A DNA stretch of 23,705 nucleotides from Lentisphaera sp. (GCA_020721745.1 DYMC01000009.1:1-23705), one strand, 5' to 3'; counted from the first letter of the stretch, positions 1 through 7,541 are shown. Notes: generated by a model from the letters alone, not told the origin. Numbers and translations are program-made.

Positions 1-53
1 ATGTTTAAAAAAGTCAAGACCCCCTTTTATCTTTTTTCTATCACTTTTTCAGG
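1..53 (-). repeat. End fragment of the ~355-bp repeated element (copy 1)
   Basis: The first ~53 bases match the right end of the element seen complete at 13134-13487 and 19894-20247, in the same orientation, with one C fewer in the C-run. The minus-strand -35 box TTGACT (rc at 12-17) is inside the window; the partner -10 box would lie just outside it. The element end falls inside an hsdM reading frame, which it truncates. Confidence 0.8.
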
Positions 54-190
54 ATATACTTCAGGAAGATCAGGCCGAGGACGACATGCTTGTACTCGGC
101 GGCGTCCATGTTGGAACGCATCGCGTCGGCCGCCCGCCAGAGTTCGCTCTCGAACCCGAGATTTGCGCCGTTGTTGTTCTGATTGCCCAT
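41..190 (-). pseudogene. hsdM: Truncated type I restriction-modification methyltransferase subunit (HsdM), N-terminal fragment
   Basis: The 49-residue frame starts at an ATG (188-190) preceded by GGAGAA. It reads like the extreme N-terminus of HsdM: a Trp-containing helix (ELWRAADAMR) followed by YKHVVLGLIFLKYI, the conserved start of the HsdM helical domain. HsdM is normally about 500 residues and methylates adenine as part of an M2S or R2M2S complex. Homology stops after KYI, where the repeated element begins; three element-encoded codons (LKK) and a TGA follow. No methyltransferase motifs (DPxxGxG, NPPY), hsdS or hsdR are present here. I infer that element insertion or recombination removed the rest of the gene. 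The fragment cannot be an active methylase. Confidence 0.75.
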
Positions 191-253
191 TATGTGTTCT
201 CCGGGTTGCCGTTGGCGTGATACTCTGTCACAATGTTTAATCCGCTGATATCC

Positions 254-401
254 GAGGTAATTGCAAAACTCCTTTCGCGGGCATGCAACACGTGATTTCA
301 TACGTGTCAAGAGCATGCCCCCTCCACGCCGATTTTTTGCGAAAAATCGGCATAAAAATGGAGGGACGCGCTTGCCGCGTCCGGCATTTTGCAATTGGCT
401 C
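254..401. repeat. 148-bp palindromic intergenic element, copy A (GAGGTAATTGCAAAA ends)
   Basis: It is bounded by inverted repeats GAGGTAATTGCAAAA (254-268) and TTTTGCAATTGGCTC (387-401). Inside are several hairpins: GCATG...CATGC around an ACACGTG/CACGTGT-like pair, a CCGATTTTT/AAAAATCGG pair, and GACGCG/CGCGTC. A second copy at 3726-3871 is nearly identical, with the same internal order. It encodes no protein. It resembles a MITE or a large REP-type element. Confidence 0.85.
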
Positions 402-617
402 ATCCATGAAGTCCTTGGGACTATGGGTGACCAATGGGCGCACCGTGGCGCACAGTACAGGCAGCAATCCATGTATCGTTGGGCGCAATGAGCCTTCCGC
501 AACAGGTTTCCCCGAACTCATAGGGCTACCTTTCGCCGTTGACCGCCAATGTCCAAATCTGCCTTCTGCCTCGCGATGTTTCGCAGGCAGGAAACATTAT
601 ACGACAACCTGAAAAAA
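402..617. other. Unassigned intergenic stretch with a strong hairpin and a TATAAT box
   Basis: I find no convincing gene in this stretch. A 25-base hairpin (566-590) has arms CTGCCT and AGGCAG plus an inner TCGC/GCGA pair. It lies just past the stop codon of the NifX-type gene on the minus strand and could end that operon, although no T-run follows it. A minus-strand TATAAT (rc at 596-601) has only a poorly spaced TTGATT (rc at 616-621, 14-base spacer). Short frames here do not resemble families I know. A small RNA or a decayed gene are both possible. Confidence 0.4.
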
Positions 618-956
618 TCAATGGTCGCAGAGGTTCGCGCCCGTATCGAGGGTTCCTGATAGGAATTTCTTGACTATCGCCTCCGGGGAACCCTCCTGGA
701 CTCCGACGAGCACTTTTATTCCTGCTTGAGAGAATATCTGCTGCGCCCTCATTCCCATTCCGCCGGCTATCACCACATCAACATTCTGCTCCTTGAGCCA
801 GCGCGGCAGGACTCCGGGTTCATGCGGGGGTGGCTCGGAGGTCATGATGCTCCCGAGTGTCTTGCCGTCGCTTTCGACTTCCACGAACGTGAAGGTCTCG
901 CAATGCCCGAAATGCGGACATACCAATCCGTTTGCCGTTGGAACCGCGATTTTCAT
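618..956 (-). CDS. NifX/NifB-family iron-molybdenum-cofactor-binding-like protein
   Basis: This 112-residue protein has the single-domain fold of the dinitrogenase iron-molybdenum cofactor family (PF02579). It opens MKIAVPTANG, continues CPHFGHCETFTFVEV, then has the IAGGMGMRAQQ segment typical of the family. Such stand-alone proteins bind Fe-S or Mo-Fe-type clusters and are common in anaerobes that do not fix nitrogen; no nif structural genes are present here. The ATG (954-956) overlaps the stop of the upstream Mrp gene as ATGA, so translation is probably coupled. I infer a partnership in cluster carriage with Mrp. The cargo cannot be read from the sequence. Confidence 0.88.
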   Translation of the reverse strand: MKIAVPTANGLVCPHFGHCETFTFVEVESDGKTLGSIMTSEPPPHEPGVLPRWLKEQNVDVVIAGGMGMRAQQIFSQAGIKVLVGVQEGSPEAIVKKFLSGTLDTGANLCDH

Positions 957-1840
957 TTCTGCTGTCTCCTTTTTTGTATATTCTTCTCCAAGTTGCCCAT
1001 TATTTCGTCAAAGACCCCTGCGGCATCCGCTCCCATCCCGGCAAATCCCCTGCCATCGTCGCAGGAAGCCATCAACGACAGGTTCATTGGTATCGCCCCT
1101 AGGAATGGAACGGTCTCGAGTTCAGCCATCCTGCGTCCGCCTCCAGTTTTGAATATCTCCGTGTTTTTGCCACAATGCGGACATATGAAGCCGCTCATGT
1201 TCTCGACAATCCCCAGGATCGGGAACTTCAGCTTCCTGCAGAAGTCTATCGAGCGATGGACATCGGCGGTCGAGAGATTCTGGGGCGTGGTGACGACCAC
1301 GGCGCCGTCGGCATCAGGTATCATCTGGCATACCGACAGCGGTTCGTCGCCGGTGCCCGGAGGCGAATCTATTATCAGGTAGTCGAGCTCTCCCCATTCG
1401 ACATCCTGCAGGAACTGCTTGATGATTCCGGCCTTCATGGGGCCGCGCCAAATCACCGAGTCCGTCCTCGATTTCAGAAAGAACGCCGTGGAGATTATCT
1501 TCAAGTCGCCTATCTCGACCGGTATTATCCTCTCGTTCTCGAACGCGGGTTTCTCGTCGTGAAGACCGAATATCACCGGTATGCTCGGACCGTGTATGTC
1601 GGTGTCGAGCAATCCCACCTTGTGCCCATTCGCGGAAAACCTCCAGGCGAGCGCGGCGGCCACGGTGCTCTTGCCTACCCCGCCCTTCCCGGAAAGAACC
1701 ACAATCTTGTGCCTGATCCCCGACATCGCCTTGCCAACCCCGCTGTTGTCATCATGATTCGCCGGCACAGCATTCATCGGCGGCTTCTTCTCCGCCGAAG
1801 AGCATGTCCTGGATGAACAGGCTTTGCATTCTTCACTCAT
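953..1840 (-). CDS. mrp: Mrp/NBP35-family Fe-S cluster carrier ATPase
   Basis: This 295-residue cytosolic P-loop ATPase has the deviant Walker A GKGGVGKS at 51-58, the LLDTDIHGPS switch near 77-86, IIDSPPGTGDE at 156-166, and the CPHC pair (220-223) that holds a bridging Fe-S cluster between subunits in this family. The N-terminal extension carries C5, C8 and C13, reminiscent of NBP35-type N-terminal cysteines. The start ATG has AAGGAG seven bases upstream. The gene lies 16 bases after the PLP enzyme gene and overlaps the NifX-type gene by four bases, which points to one transcript. The family delivers Fe-S clusters to apo-proteins; the client here is unknown. Confidence 0.93.
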   Translation of the reverse strand: MSEECKACSSRTCSSAEKKPPMNAVPANHDDNSGVGKAMSGIRHKIVVLSGKGGVGKSTVAAALAWRFSANGHKVGLLDTDIHGPSIPVIFGLHDEKPAFENERIIPVEIGDLKIISTAFFLKSRTDSVIWRGPMKAGIIKQFLQDVEWGELDYLIIDSPPGTGDEPLSVCQMIPDADGAVVVTTPQNLSTADVHRSIDFCRKLKFPILGIVENMSGFICPHCGKNTEIFKTGGGRRMAELETVPFLGAIPMNLSLMASCDDGRGFAGMGADAAGVFDEIMGNLEKNIQKRRQQK

Positions 1841-1856
1841 ATCTTTGCTCCTTGTC

Positions 1857-3002
1857 TTATTTCAGGCCATCAAGCGCCTGTCTCAAGTCCTCGATTATAT
1901 CTTCGGCCTTTTCGACTCCGACCGACAGCCTGACTGTGTTTTTCCTGACTCCAAAGATGGTGCGGCGCTCCGGCGGCAGATAGAGCATCGTCGTCAAAAA
2001 TGGTATGCACACAAGGCTCTCGGTGCATCCAAGGCTCACGGCGTGATAGACAAGCTTGAGCGAGGATATGAATTTCTTCGCGTCCTCGATGTCATCCCCG
2101 ACATCGAATGCGAGCATTCCGCCGAATCCTCCATGCATCTGGCGCCTGGCCACCTTGTGCCCGGGATCGGATTCGAGCCCGGGATAGCGCAGACGCGAGA
2201 CCTTCCCGTGTCCGCTGAGAAATTCCGCCACCATCATGGCGTTCGACGCCATCCTCTCCTCGCGCAGGACAAAGGTCTTGAGGCCGCGCTCCAGGAGCGA
2301 TGCCGAATATGCGTCCAGCGTCGAACCGACCGCCTGCCTGGTGAACCACAGCCTGTCGTAGTCTTCCTTCGACCCGGCAATCGCCCCGGCCATCAGATCG
2401 TTGTGGCCTCCAAGCGCCTTCGTCGCGCTGTGTATGACCAGGCGCGCACCGAGCTTCAATGGATTCTGGTGCAGAGGCGTGGCAAAGGTGTTGTCAACAA
2501 CGAGCATCGCCCCGACCTTGTCCGCCGCAAGCCGGGCCGCCGCTATGTCCACAGTTTTGCAAAGCGGATTGGTGGGAGACTCGAGGAATATCATCGTCGT
2601 ATTCGGCTTCAGGTGCTTCGCCAATTCTGGACTCTGGTCGGCATCGAGCCAAGTCACATCCACGCCAAGCCTTTCGAGTATCAGCGAGACCTTGTAGTTC
2701 GCCCCGTAGATGTCATGGAAAAGGACGAGATTGTCTCCGGACTTTAGATATGTGAGGAAGACCATTGTGCAGGCAGCCATCCCGGATGTGCAGAGGATGC
2801 AGTCTTCCGCCATCTCCATCTCGGCTATCTTCTTCTCCACCGTGCGGACGGTCGGATTGTCGTCCCGGTGGTAGGTGTAGCCGTCTATCTCGCCGTCCGT
2901 GATCTGCCGCAGCACCTCGAAGTCGCGGTATTCGTAGTTAACGGCGTGCACTATCGGCGTCACCATCGGGCGGTTGCCATAGGGTGTCAGTGGATCAGAC
3001 AT
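1857..3002 (-). CDS. PLP-dependent trans-sulfuration enzyme (cystathionine gamma-synthase / gamma-lyase family)
   Basis: The 381-residue protein belongs to the Cys/Met metabolism PLP family (PF01053), at the usual length. The PLP lysine is K195 in SATKALGGH, D170 in VVDNTF would contact the pyridine nitrogen, and Y99 in HDIYG would stack on the ring. The partner-subunit motif usually written YSRxxNPT reads YHRDDNPT (44-51). Members carry out cystathionine synthesis, cystathionine cleavage, methionine gamma-lysis or O-acyl-homoserine sulfhydrylation, and sequence alone does not settle which. The ATG is preceded by AAGGAG. The gene lies upstream of mrp and downstream of a CoA-binding protein gene, which is consistent with sulfur supply to an Fe-S module. 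Confidence 0.93.
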   Translation of the reverse strand: MSDPLTPYGNRPMVTPIVHAVNYEYRDFEVLRQITDGEIDGYTYHRDDNPTVRTVEKKIAEMEMAEDCILCTSGMAACTMVFLTYLKSGDNLVLFHDIYGANYKVSLILERLGVDVTWLDADQSPELAKHLKPNTTMIFLESPTNPLCKTVDIAAARLAADKVGAMLVVDNTFATPLHQNPLKLGARLVIHSATKALGGHNDLMAGAIAGSKEDYDRLWFTRQAVGSTLDAYSASLLERGLKTFVLREERMASNAMMVAEFLSGHGKVSRLRYPGLESDPGHKVARRQMHGGFGGMLAFDVGDDIEDAKKFISSLKLVYHAVSLGCTESLVCIPFLTTMLYLPPERRTIFGVRKNTVRLSVGVEKAEDIIEDLRQALDGLK

Positions 3003-3077
3003 CGGGGCTTCTCCTTGTCAATCGGATTGTTTTGAAATCATGCTCATAACATCCATCGTCATCCTTTTTTTTCAATT

Positions 3078-3437
3078 TCAGAACTCCCCGGTCCTTAGCA
3101 TGACCAGGGTGCAGGCGTCGAGCACCTCGATCCCGTCCGCACGCAGCCTGTCGGCGAGAGTCGGATTCTCCGCTCCAGGATTGAATATCACGCGGCCCGG
3201 ATGCAAACCGGAGATTTCGTCGCCGAGCGCGGCCGAGCGCTCCGGCGAAAGATATACCGTCACGGTGTCTATCTTCTCCTCAATCTCCCCGAGCGACGCA
3301 TATGTTTTTATCCCCTCTATCTCCTTCAGCGCCGGATTCACCGGAAAAACGGAGAACCCCTTCGCGGAAAGCTCCTTCAATACCTTGTAGCTATATCTGT
3401 CCGGCTTCGCGCTTGCCCCAAGTATTGCGACATTCAT
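3078..3437 (-). CDS. CoA-binding domain protein (YccU-like)
   Basis: This 119-residue protein is a single Rossmann-type CoA-binding domain (PF13380). It begins MNVAILGASAKPDRYSYK, continues through FPVNPALKEIEGIKTY, and has the VIFNPGAENP segment typical of the family. I chose the ATG at 3435-3437 because AAGGTGG lies seven bases upstream; an in-frame TTG two codons earlier is less likely. The family binds CoA or a related nucleotide, and its physiological role is poorly defined. It is the first gene of the group leading into the PLP enzyme, 75 bases downstream. Confidence 0.88.
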   Translation of the reverse strand: MNVAILGASAKPDRYSYKVLKELSAKGFSVFPVNPALKEIEGIKTYASLGEIEEKIDTVTVYLSPERSAALGDEISGLHPGRVIFNPGAENPTLADRLRADGIEVLDACTLVMLRTGEF

Positions 3438-3499
3438 TCCCAACCCACCTTATTTGATTGAACTGATTTCAAAATCATGTCTTCACCGCCCGGGATCAA

Positions 3500-3725
3500 C
3501 CCCCTGTGGATAGGCGGAACCCGCAAGTACTTTGCGCCGTCTCGGCGCAAAGAAATGCTTGCGCGGAGCCCCGTCTCCGCCTACGGCTACGCCGCCGCAT
3601 GCCGCGCAAACTGCTGGCATCCAGCCCGCCGGTTCCTCCGGAATGGCGGGTGAACATCCTGTCCGCCCCACCTTCGGGTGGCGGGTAAACATCCTGTATC
3701 CCGCATCCTGTATCTTGTATCCTGT
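3500..3725. repeat. Intergenic hairpin and short-repeat cluster
   Basis: This non-coding stretch holds a perfect 10-bp stem with a 3-base loop (CTTTGCGCCG 3530-3539, CGGCGCAAAG 3543-3552) and a GCGGAG/CTCCGC hairpin (3563-3580). It also has two copies of GGCGGGTRAACATCCTGT (3645-3662 and 3680-3697), then degenerate units of ATCCTGTATC up to the palindromic element at 3726. Similar ATCCTGTATC fragments appear at 3872 and, reversed, upstream of trmO. I see no gene. The cluster separates two minus-strand operons. Confidence 0.75.
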
Positions 3726-3871
3726 GAGGTAATTGCAAAACTCTTTTCGCGGGCATGCAACACGTGATTTCATACGTGTCAAGAGCATGCTCCTCCACGC
3801 CGATTTTTGCGAAAAATTGGCGTAAAAATGGAGGGACGCGCTTGCCGCGTCCGGCATTTTGCAATTGGCTC
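3726..3871. repeat. 146-bp palindromic intergenic element, copy B
   Basis: This is a near-identical copy of 254-401 in the same orientation, with the same terminal inverted repeats GAGGTAATTGCAAAA and TTTTGCAATTGGCTC. It lies eight bases past the stop codon of the ParA-ferredoxin gene. A few substitutions fall in or beside the internal CCGATTTTT hairpin. Confidence 0.85.
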
Positions 3872-3879
3872 ATCCTGTA

Positions 3880-4785
3880 TCATCCCCCCGCCTCCTTCTC
3901 CACCTTCTTCCACAAGATTCTGACATCCTCGGCGGCACCCGTTTCCGAATGCTCCACGATAGTCTTTCCCTCAATCTGCGCCCTGGTCGCCACGCTGTCG
4001 TATCGGATTCTGCTCACGAACCTTGCGTTTGGAAGCTTCGCCACCCCCCTCTCGATATCGCCCGCCACCGACTCGTTTATGTCGTGTTTGTTTATACATA
4101 CTCCAACCGGAATGCCAAAGTGTCCCGCGAGTTTCGCAACCCTGATCAGGTCGTGCTGGCCGGAAAGCGTCGGCTCCGTCACCAACACTGCGAAATTCGC
4201 AGATGTCATGGACGCGATGACCGGGCATCCGACTCCCGGGGGGCCATCGGTGACGATCAGATTCCTTCCCGTCCTTTCCGCAGTCTCCCTTGCGCGTTCC
4301 CTGACCTTCGAGACGAGCTTGCCGGAATTCCCCGCCCCGGGCTTCAGCGCAGCATGGACCATGGGGCCGAACCGAGTGTCCGACTCGTAGAGACTCCCGC
4401 ATGTATCCTCGGGAAACTCTATCGCCTTCACCGGACAGAACTCGACACACACGCCGCATCCCTCGCAGGACAGAGTCCTGACTGCGAATTTCGCGGATCC
4501 CGCGCCGTCGCCTTCCATGTCTATCGCGCCGAAGCGGCAATGGGCGAGGCAGGCTCCGCATGAAACGCATTTGTCCTGGACTATTCTAGCCTTGTGTCCG
4601 GACTTGAAATCCTCCGACTTGATCTGGCGAGGAGCGAGGATCAGATGCAGGTCCGAAGCGTCAACATCGCAGTCGGCGAAAACGGCGTTCTGCGAAAGCG
4701 CTGCAAAGGAACCGGCTATGCTGGTCTTGCCGGTCCCGCCCTTCCCGCTTATCACCACAATCTCGAATATTCCTTCATTTTTCAT
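3880..4785 (-). CDS. ParA/MinD-type ATPase with inserted 2x[4Fe-4S] ferredoxin domain (copy 1)
   Basis: The 301-residue protein is a P-loop ATPase with Walker A GKGGTGKT (14-21). Ferredoxin cysteines are inserted after the first third: C73, C76, C79, C83 and C107, C110, C113, C117. A second ATPase motif, VTDGPPGVGCP, and VLVTEPTLSGQHDL follow. This is the MinD-superfamily ferredoxin-containing ATPase family (COG1149), common in anaerobes and often found in pairs, with no firmly proven role. The start overlaps the methyltransferase stop by four bases. A paralogue lies at 7859-8704. I infer ATP-driven electron or cluster transfer to a partner. Two GCGA-WWW-TCGC palindromes lie within the gene. 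Confidence 0.92.
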   Translation of the reverse strand: MKNEGIFEIVVISGKGGTGKTSIAGSFAALSQNAVFADCDVDASDLHLILAPRQIKSEDFKSGHKARIVQDKCVSCGACLAHCRFGAIDMEGDGAGSAKFAVRTLSCEGCGVCVEFCPVKAIEFPEDTCGSLYESDTRFGPMVHAALKPGAGNSGKLVSKVRERARETAERTGRNLIVTDGPPGVGCPVIASMTSANFAVLVTEPTLSGQHDLIRVAKLAGHFGIPVGVCINKHDINESVAGDIERGVAKLPNARFVSRIRYDSVATRAQIEGKTIVEHSETGAAEDVRILWKKVEKEAGG

Positions 4786-5405
4786 ATCTTTATTCCATTT
4801 AGGACTTTAAGAACCGCCCTGTCGGTCTGGTTTTCGAATATCCTGCCGTCCTCCACTCCGAGAAAAAATTCAGCGTCCACCTTGAAAAAACGCCTTGCCG
4901 CCTTCTCCATCTCGTCAATGTTGGAATGGCGTATTCTGGCCACATATGACGCATCCCTCGATATTCTTTCCTTGTAGAAGTCCGATTCGGGATTGAGCAT
5001 CATCGCCACCATCCTGCCCTTTCTTCTCAAGACCCTGGCGGCCTCCTCCAGGCTCCTCCTGAAGTCGCGCACGAACTGCAGCGAAACGACGAAGATGACT
5101 GCATCAAAGGATGCATCCTCGAACGGAAGCTCCTCCGCAGTCCCGCAGATCTTCCTGATGCCATCCGGCGCCATTCCAAGAGCCTCGATGGATATGTCAA
5201 AACCAGTCATCTTGAACGAGAGCTTGGACAGACTCTTCTCTATCGCCGCCGGACCGCATCCGATGCTGAGGACATCAACGGCGCCCTGCAGTCTCTCCCT
5301 GAGAAAACCCGTCTCCAGCTTGAATATTTCATTCCAGAAACCACTTTCGCAGGACTGAACATATCTTTCCCAGTCTTTCTTTCCATCATGCTTATTCATA
5401 TCCAT
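4782..5405 (-). CDS. Class I SAM-dependent methyltransferase
   Basis: The 207-residue protein has methyltransferase motif I VLSIGCGP (45-52), an acidic end of strand 2 at D70 (TGFDIS), and LPFEDASFDAVIF (93-105), which matches the Methyltransf_11 pattern. The substrate cannot be named. The gene sits between the FmdB-type zinc ribbon and the ParA-ferredoxin ATPase, overlapping the latter by four bases, so it probably belongs to that unit. Neither candidate ATG (M1 or M3) has a good ribosome-binding site, and a half-copy of the AATTGCAAA repeat lies just upstream, so the exact start is uncertain. Confidence 0.85.
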   Translation of the reverse strand: MDMNKHDGKKDWERYVQSCESGFWNEIFKLETGFLRERLQGAVDVLSIGCGPAAIEKSLSKLSFKMTGFDISIEALGMAPDGIRKICGTAEELPFEDASFDAVIFVVSLQFVRDFRRSLEEAARVLRRKGRMVAMMLNPESDFYKERISRDASYVARIRHSNIDEMEKAARRFFKVDAEFFLGVEDGRIFENQTDRAVLKVLNGIKI

Positions 5406-5438
5406 CGAGCCAATTGCAAAGGCATTGCCATTGTCGCA

Positions 5439-5678
5439 TCACTTCCTTCCACAAGGTTCGTCCAGACCACAACACGTCACCCCATTCCTTCTGAAGGCGC
5501 AGTTCGGATAATCCGTCCGGGAACTTCCGCCTTTCACCGAGAATCCAATTCCTCCGCCAAGCCCGCGCCTCAAAGGCGCCCCGCATTTCGGGCATTTTTC
5601 CATAGGGACGTCCTTTATGGACTGCTTCGCCTCGAAGGCGTGCCCGCATTTTTCGCATTTATATTCATAGATTGGCAT
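5439..5678 (-). CDS. FmdB-family zinc-ribbon protein with extra C-terminal cysteines
   Basis: The 79-residue protein begins MPIYEYKCEKCGH, the hallmark of FmdB-type zinc ribbons (PF09723), with metal ligands C8, C11, C29 and C32. The ATG at 5676-5678 is chosen because GGAGGAG lies directly upstream; the longer frame to 5714 lacks this support and reads into a repeat. Most family members end in a low-complexity tail. This one has four further cysteines, C60, C69, C70 and C76, suggesting a second metal or redox site. It is probably the first gene of the unit with the methyltransferase and ATPase. Confidence 0.85.
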   Translation of the reverse strand: MPIYEYKCEKCGHAFEAKQSIKDVPMEKCPKCGAPLRRGLGGGIGFSVKGGSSRTDYPNCAFRRNGVTCCGLDEPCGRK

Positions 5679-5701
5679 TTCTCCTCCTTGCACTTTTATT
5701 G

Positions 5702-5804
5702 GAGGTAATTGCAAAATTGCCTACGGAACGCCGGTCTTATGACCGGCTTAAGAGCCAGCCATGAGGCTGGCGTTCCCCTAAAAAGGCAATTTTGCAATTA
5801 CCTC
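5702..5804. repeat. 103-bp palindromic element with perfect 20-bp terminal inverted repeats
   Basis: The ends, GAGGTAATTGCAAAATTGCC and its exact reverse complement, share their outer 15 bases with the elements at 254 and 3726, but the centre differs. Inside is a nested fold: GGAACGCC/GGCGTTCC enclosing GGTC-TTAT-GACC and AGCC-ATGA-GGCT hairpins. It fills the gap upstream of the FmdB gene and downstream of the CoA-disulfide reductase gene. It could act as a bidirectional terminator or be a mobile miniature element. Confidence 0.85.
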
Positions 5805-5811
5805 ATTGATT

Positions 5812-5833
5812 CGGGCCAATTGCACAATTGGCT
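5812..5833. terminator. Palindrome at the stop codon of the CoA-disulfide reductase gene
   Basis: GCCAATTG-CA-CAATTGGC forms a perfect 8-bp stem directly after the stop codon of the reductase gene. It shares the CAATTG core of the surrounding repeat family. There is no T-run, so a role as terminator or mRNA 3' end stabiliser is only a possibility. Confidence 0.4.
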
Positions 5834-7503
5834 CACTTCGCCAGCATTTCGTCAGGAAGGATGAGGAGCCCGCCGTCGAGCACTTTCACATCCTTGAATC
5901 CGGCTTTTTTCAATATCAGCGCGGCCTCGTATCCCCTCAACGATATCTTGCAGAACGCGATAACAGGCTTTGACTTGTCGAGTTCTCCGACTCTCTTCCT
6001 GAGCTGCCCCAGCGGGATGTTCACGGCACCCTTCACCTTGACCTTCTCGATCTCGGACGGACCGCGCACATCAAGCAGTATCGGCGGATTGCCTGCCGAC
6101 ACGGAAGACATGAGTTTTTCAACGCTGATTCCTTCCATCAGGCCACCCATCTTGTTGCGAACAATGTTCGCGGCGACTATGATGTTGTCCATCGCCGGAG
6201 AATAAGGAGGAGCATAGCACAGGTCGAGGTTGGCAAGCTGCCCGACGGTCATCCCGGCGCTTATCGCCGTGGCGGCGACATCTATGCGCTTGTCCCCCTC
6301 GCCTTCGCCGACGGCCTGCGCCCCGAGCAATTTGCCAGTCTTCGCATCTGCGACAAGCTTGAGTATCATCATCTTCGCCTCCGGCATGAAATGAGCCTTG
6401 TCGTGCGATGGCATTATGCTCGTGACGATTTCAATCCCATGCTGGGCGCATTCCCTCTCTCCAAGGCCTGTCTTTGCGACAGTAAAATCGAAGACCCTGC
6501 ACACAAGACTTCCAATCACGCCGGGAAATTCGTCCTTCACTCCGCATATGGAATTTGCAGCGACCCTGCCCTCTTTGTTGGCCGTGGATCCGAGCGGGAT
6601 GAAACAGGGTTTTCCAGTCACAAGATGCTTTTTCTCGGCACAGTCGCCAACCGCGTAGATGTCCGGATCGGATGTCCTCATCTGCCCGTCAACCTTGATC
6701 GCGCGAGTCGTACCTATCTCGAGCCCGCATGCGACTGCAAGATCGGTCTTGGGCCTGACCCCCGTGGATACGATTACCATTTCTGCGGCCAGCTCCCCCT
6801 TGTCGGTCTTCACCGACCGGACTTTGCCGCTTCCCTCGATTGAAAGCACCTTCGCGCCAGCCAGCACCTTCACGCCCTTTGACATGAAGTGTTTCTCGAC
6901 CAGCCTGGCCATCTCCGCGTCCATCATCGGAAGTATATGTGGAAGCATTTCGACAATGGCAACCCTGTTGCCGCATTTGACAAGGCTCTCCGCAACCTCC
7001 ACACCTATGAGTCCGCCGCCGACTATCACTATGTCCATGGCCTTGTTCCTGGCCATCATCGCCTTTATGCCCTCGGCATCCTCGACACCCTTGAGCTTGA
7101 AGACATTCTCCAGGGCTATCCCCGGAATGGGCGGCATGACCGGATCCGCCCCTGTCGCCAGCACAAGCTTGTCGTAGGGAAGAAGGATCTCGGTTCCGTC
7201 CTGCGCAACCGCCGTCACCTTCCTGTTCTTGCGGTCTATGCTCCGTGCGGTGGTCCGGTTCAGAACCTTCACGTTCTTCACATTCTGGAAGAACACGGGA
7301 TCCCTCACGACCCCGACCGGGGTGGCCATCAGCTCCTTCTGCTCCTTCACCGCACCAGAAATATAGTAGGGAAGCCCGCATCCGGCGTATGAAAGGAACT
7401 CGCCTTTCTCGACAATTGTCACCTCGGCGTCCGCGCACAATCTGATTATGCGCGATGCCGCCTTCGGTCCCGCCGCCACACCTCCGATTATCACCACCTT
7501 CAT
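5833..7503 (-). CDS. CoA-disulfide reductase / NAD(P)H polysulfide reductase with C-terminal rhodanese domain
   Basis: The 556-residue fusion starts with an FAD Rossmann motif (MKVVIIGGVAAG), followed by the single active-site cysteine C42 in SYAGCGLPYY, the signature of CoA-disulfide reductases. A second dinucleotide motif, IVIVGGGLIGVEVAE, binds NAD(P)H, then TSDPDIYAVGDCAE contacts FAD. The last ~100 residues form a rhodanese domain with C518 in the loop FCKISLRGY. This architecture is known from CoADR-Rhd and Npsr enzymes, which reduce CoA-disulfides, CoA-persulfides or polysulfide. The ATG has AAGGAGAG upstream. The gene follows the dsrE-like gene in what is probably the same operon, supporting a role in sulfane-sulfur handling. 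Confidence 0.93.
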   Translation of the reverse strand: MKVVIIGGVAAGPKAASRIIRLCADAEVTIVEKGEFLSYAGCGLPYYISGAVKEQKELMATPVGVVRDPVFFQNVKNVKVLNRTTARSIDRKNRKVTAVAQDGTEILLPYDKLVLATGADPVMPPIPGIALENVFKLKGVEDAEGIKAMMARNKAMDIVIVGGGLIGVEVAESLVKCGNRVAIVEMLPHILPMMDAEMARLVEKHFMSKGVKVLAGAKVLSIEGSGKVRSVKTDKGELAAEMVIVSTGVRPKTDLAVACGLEIGTTRAIKVDGQMRTSDPDIYAVGDCAEKKHLVTGKPCFIPLGSTANKEGRVAANSICGVKDEFPGVIGSLVCRVFDFTVAKTGLGERECAQHGIEIVTSIMPSHDKAHFMPEAKMMILKLVADAKTGKLLGAQAVGEGEGDKRIDVAATAISAGMTVGQLANLDLCYAPPYSPAMDNIIVAANIVRNKMGGLMEGISVEKLMSSVSAGNPPILLDVRGPSEIEKVKVKGAVNIPLGQLRKRVGELDKSKPVIAFCKISLRGYEAALILKKAGFKDVKVLDGGLLILPDEMLAK

Positions 7504-7541
7504 ACTAAGCCTCTCCTTTTTTTATAGTTAGTAAAATTTTA

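Noticed and set aside
237..521. Minus-strand frames through 237-521, possibly a small protein.
   Set aside because: They run through the palindromic repeat, have different composition on each side and resemble no family I know.
254..5804. The repeated palindromes as a CRISPR array.
   Set aside because: The units are ~100-150 bp, imperfect, widely spaced and lack regular unique spacers; no cas gene is present.
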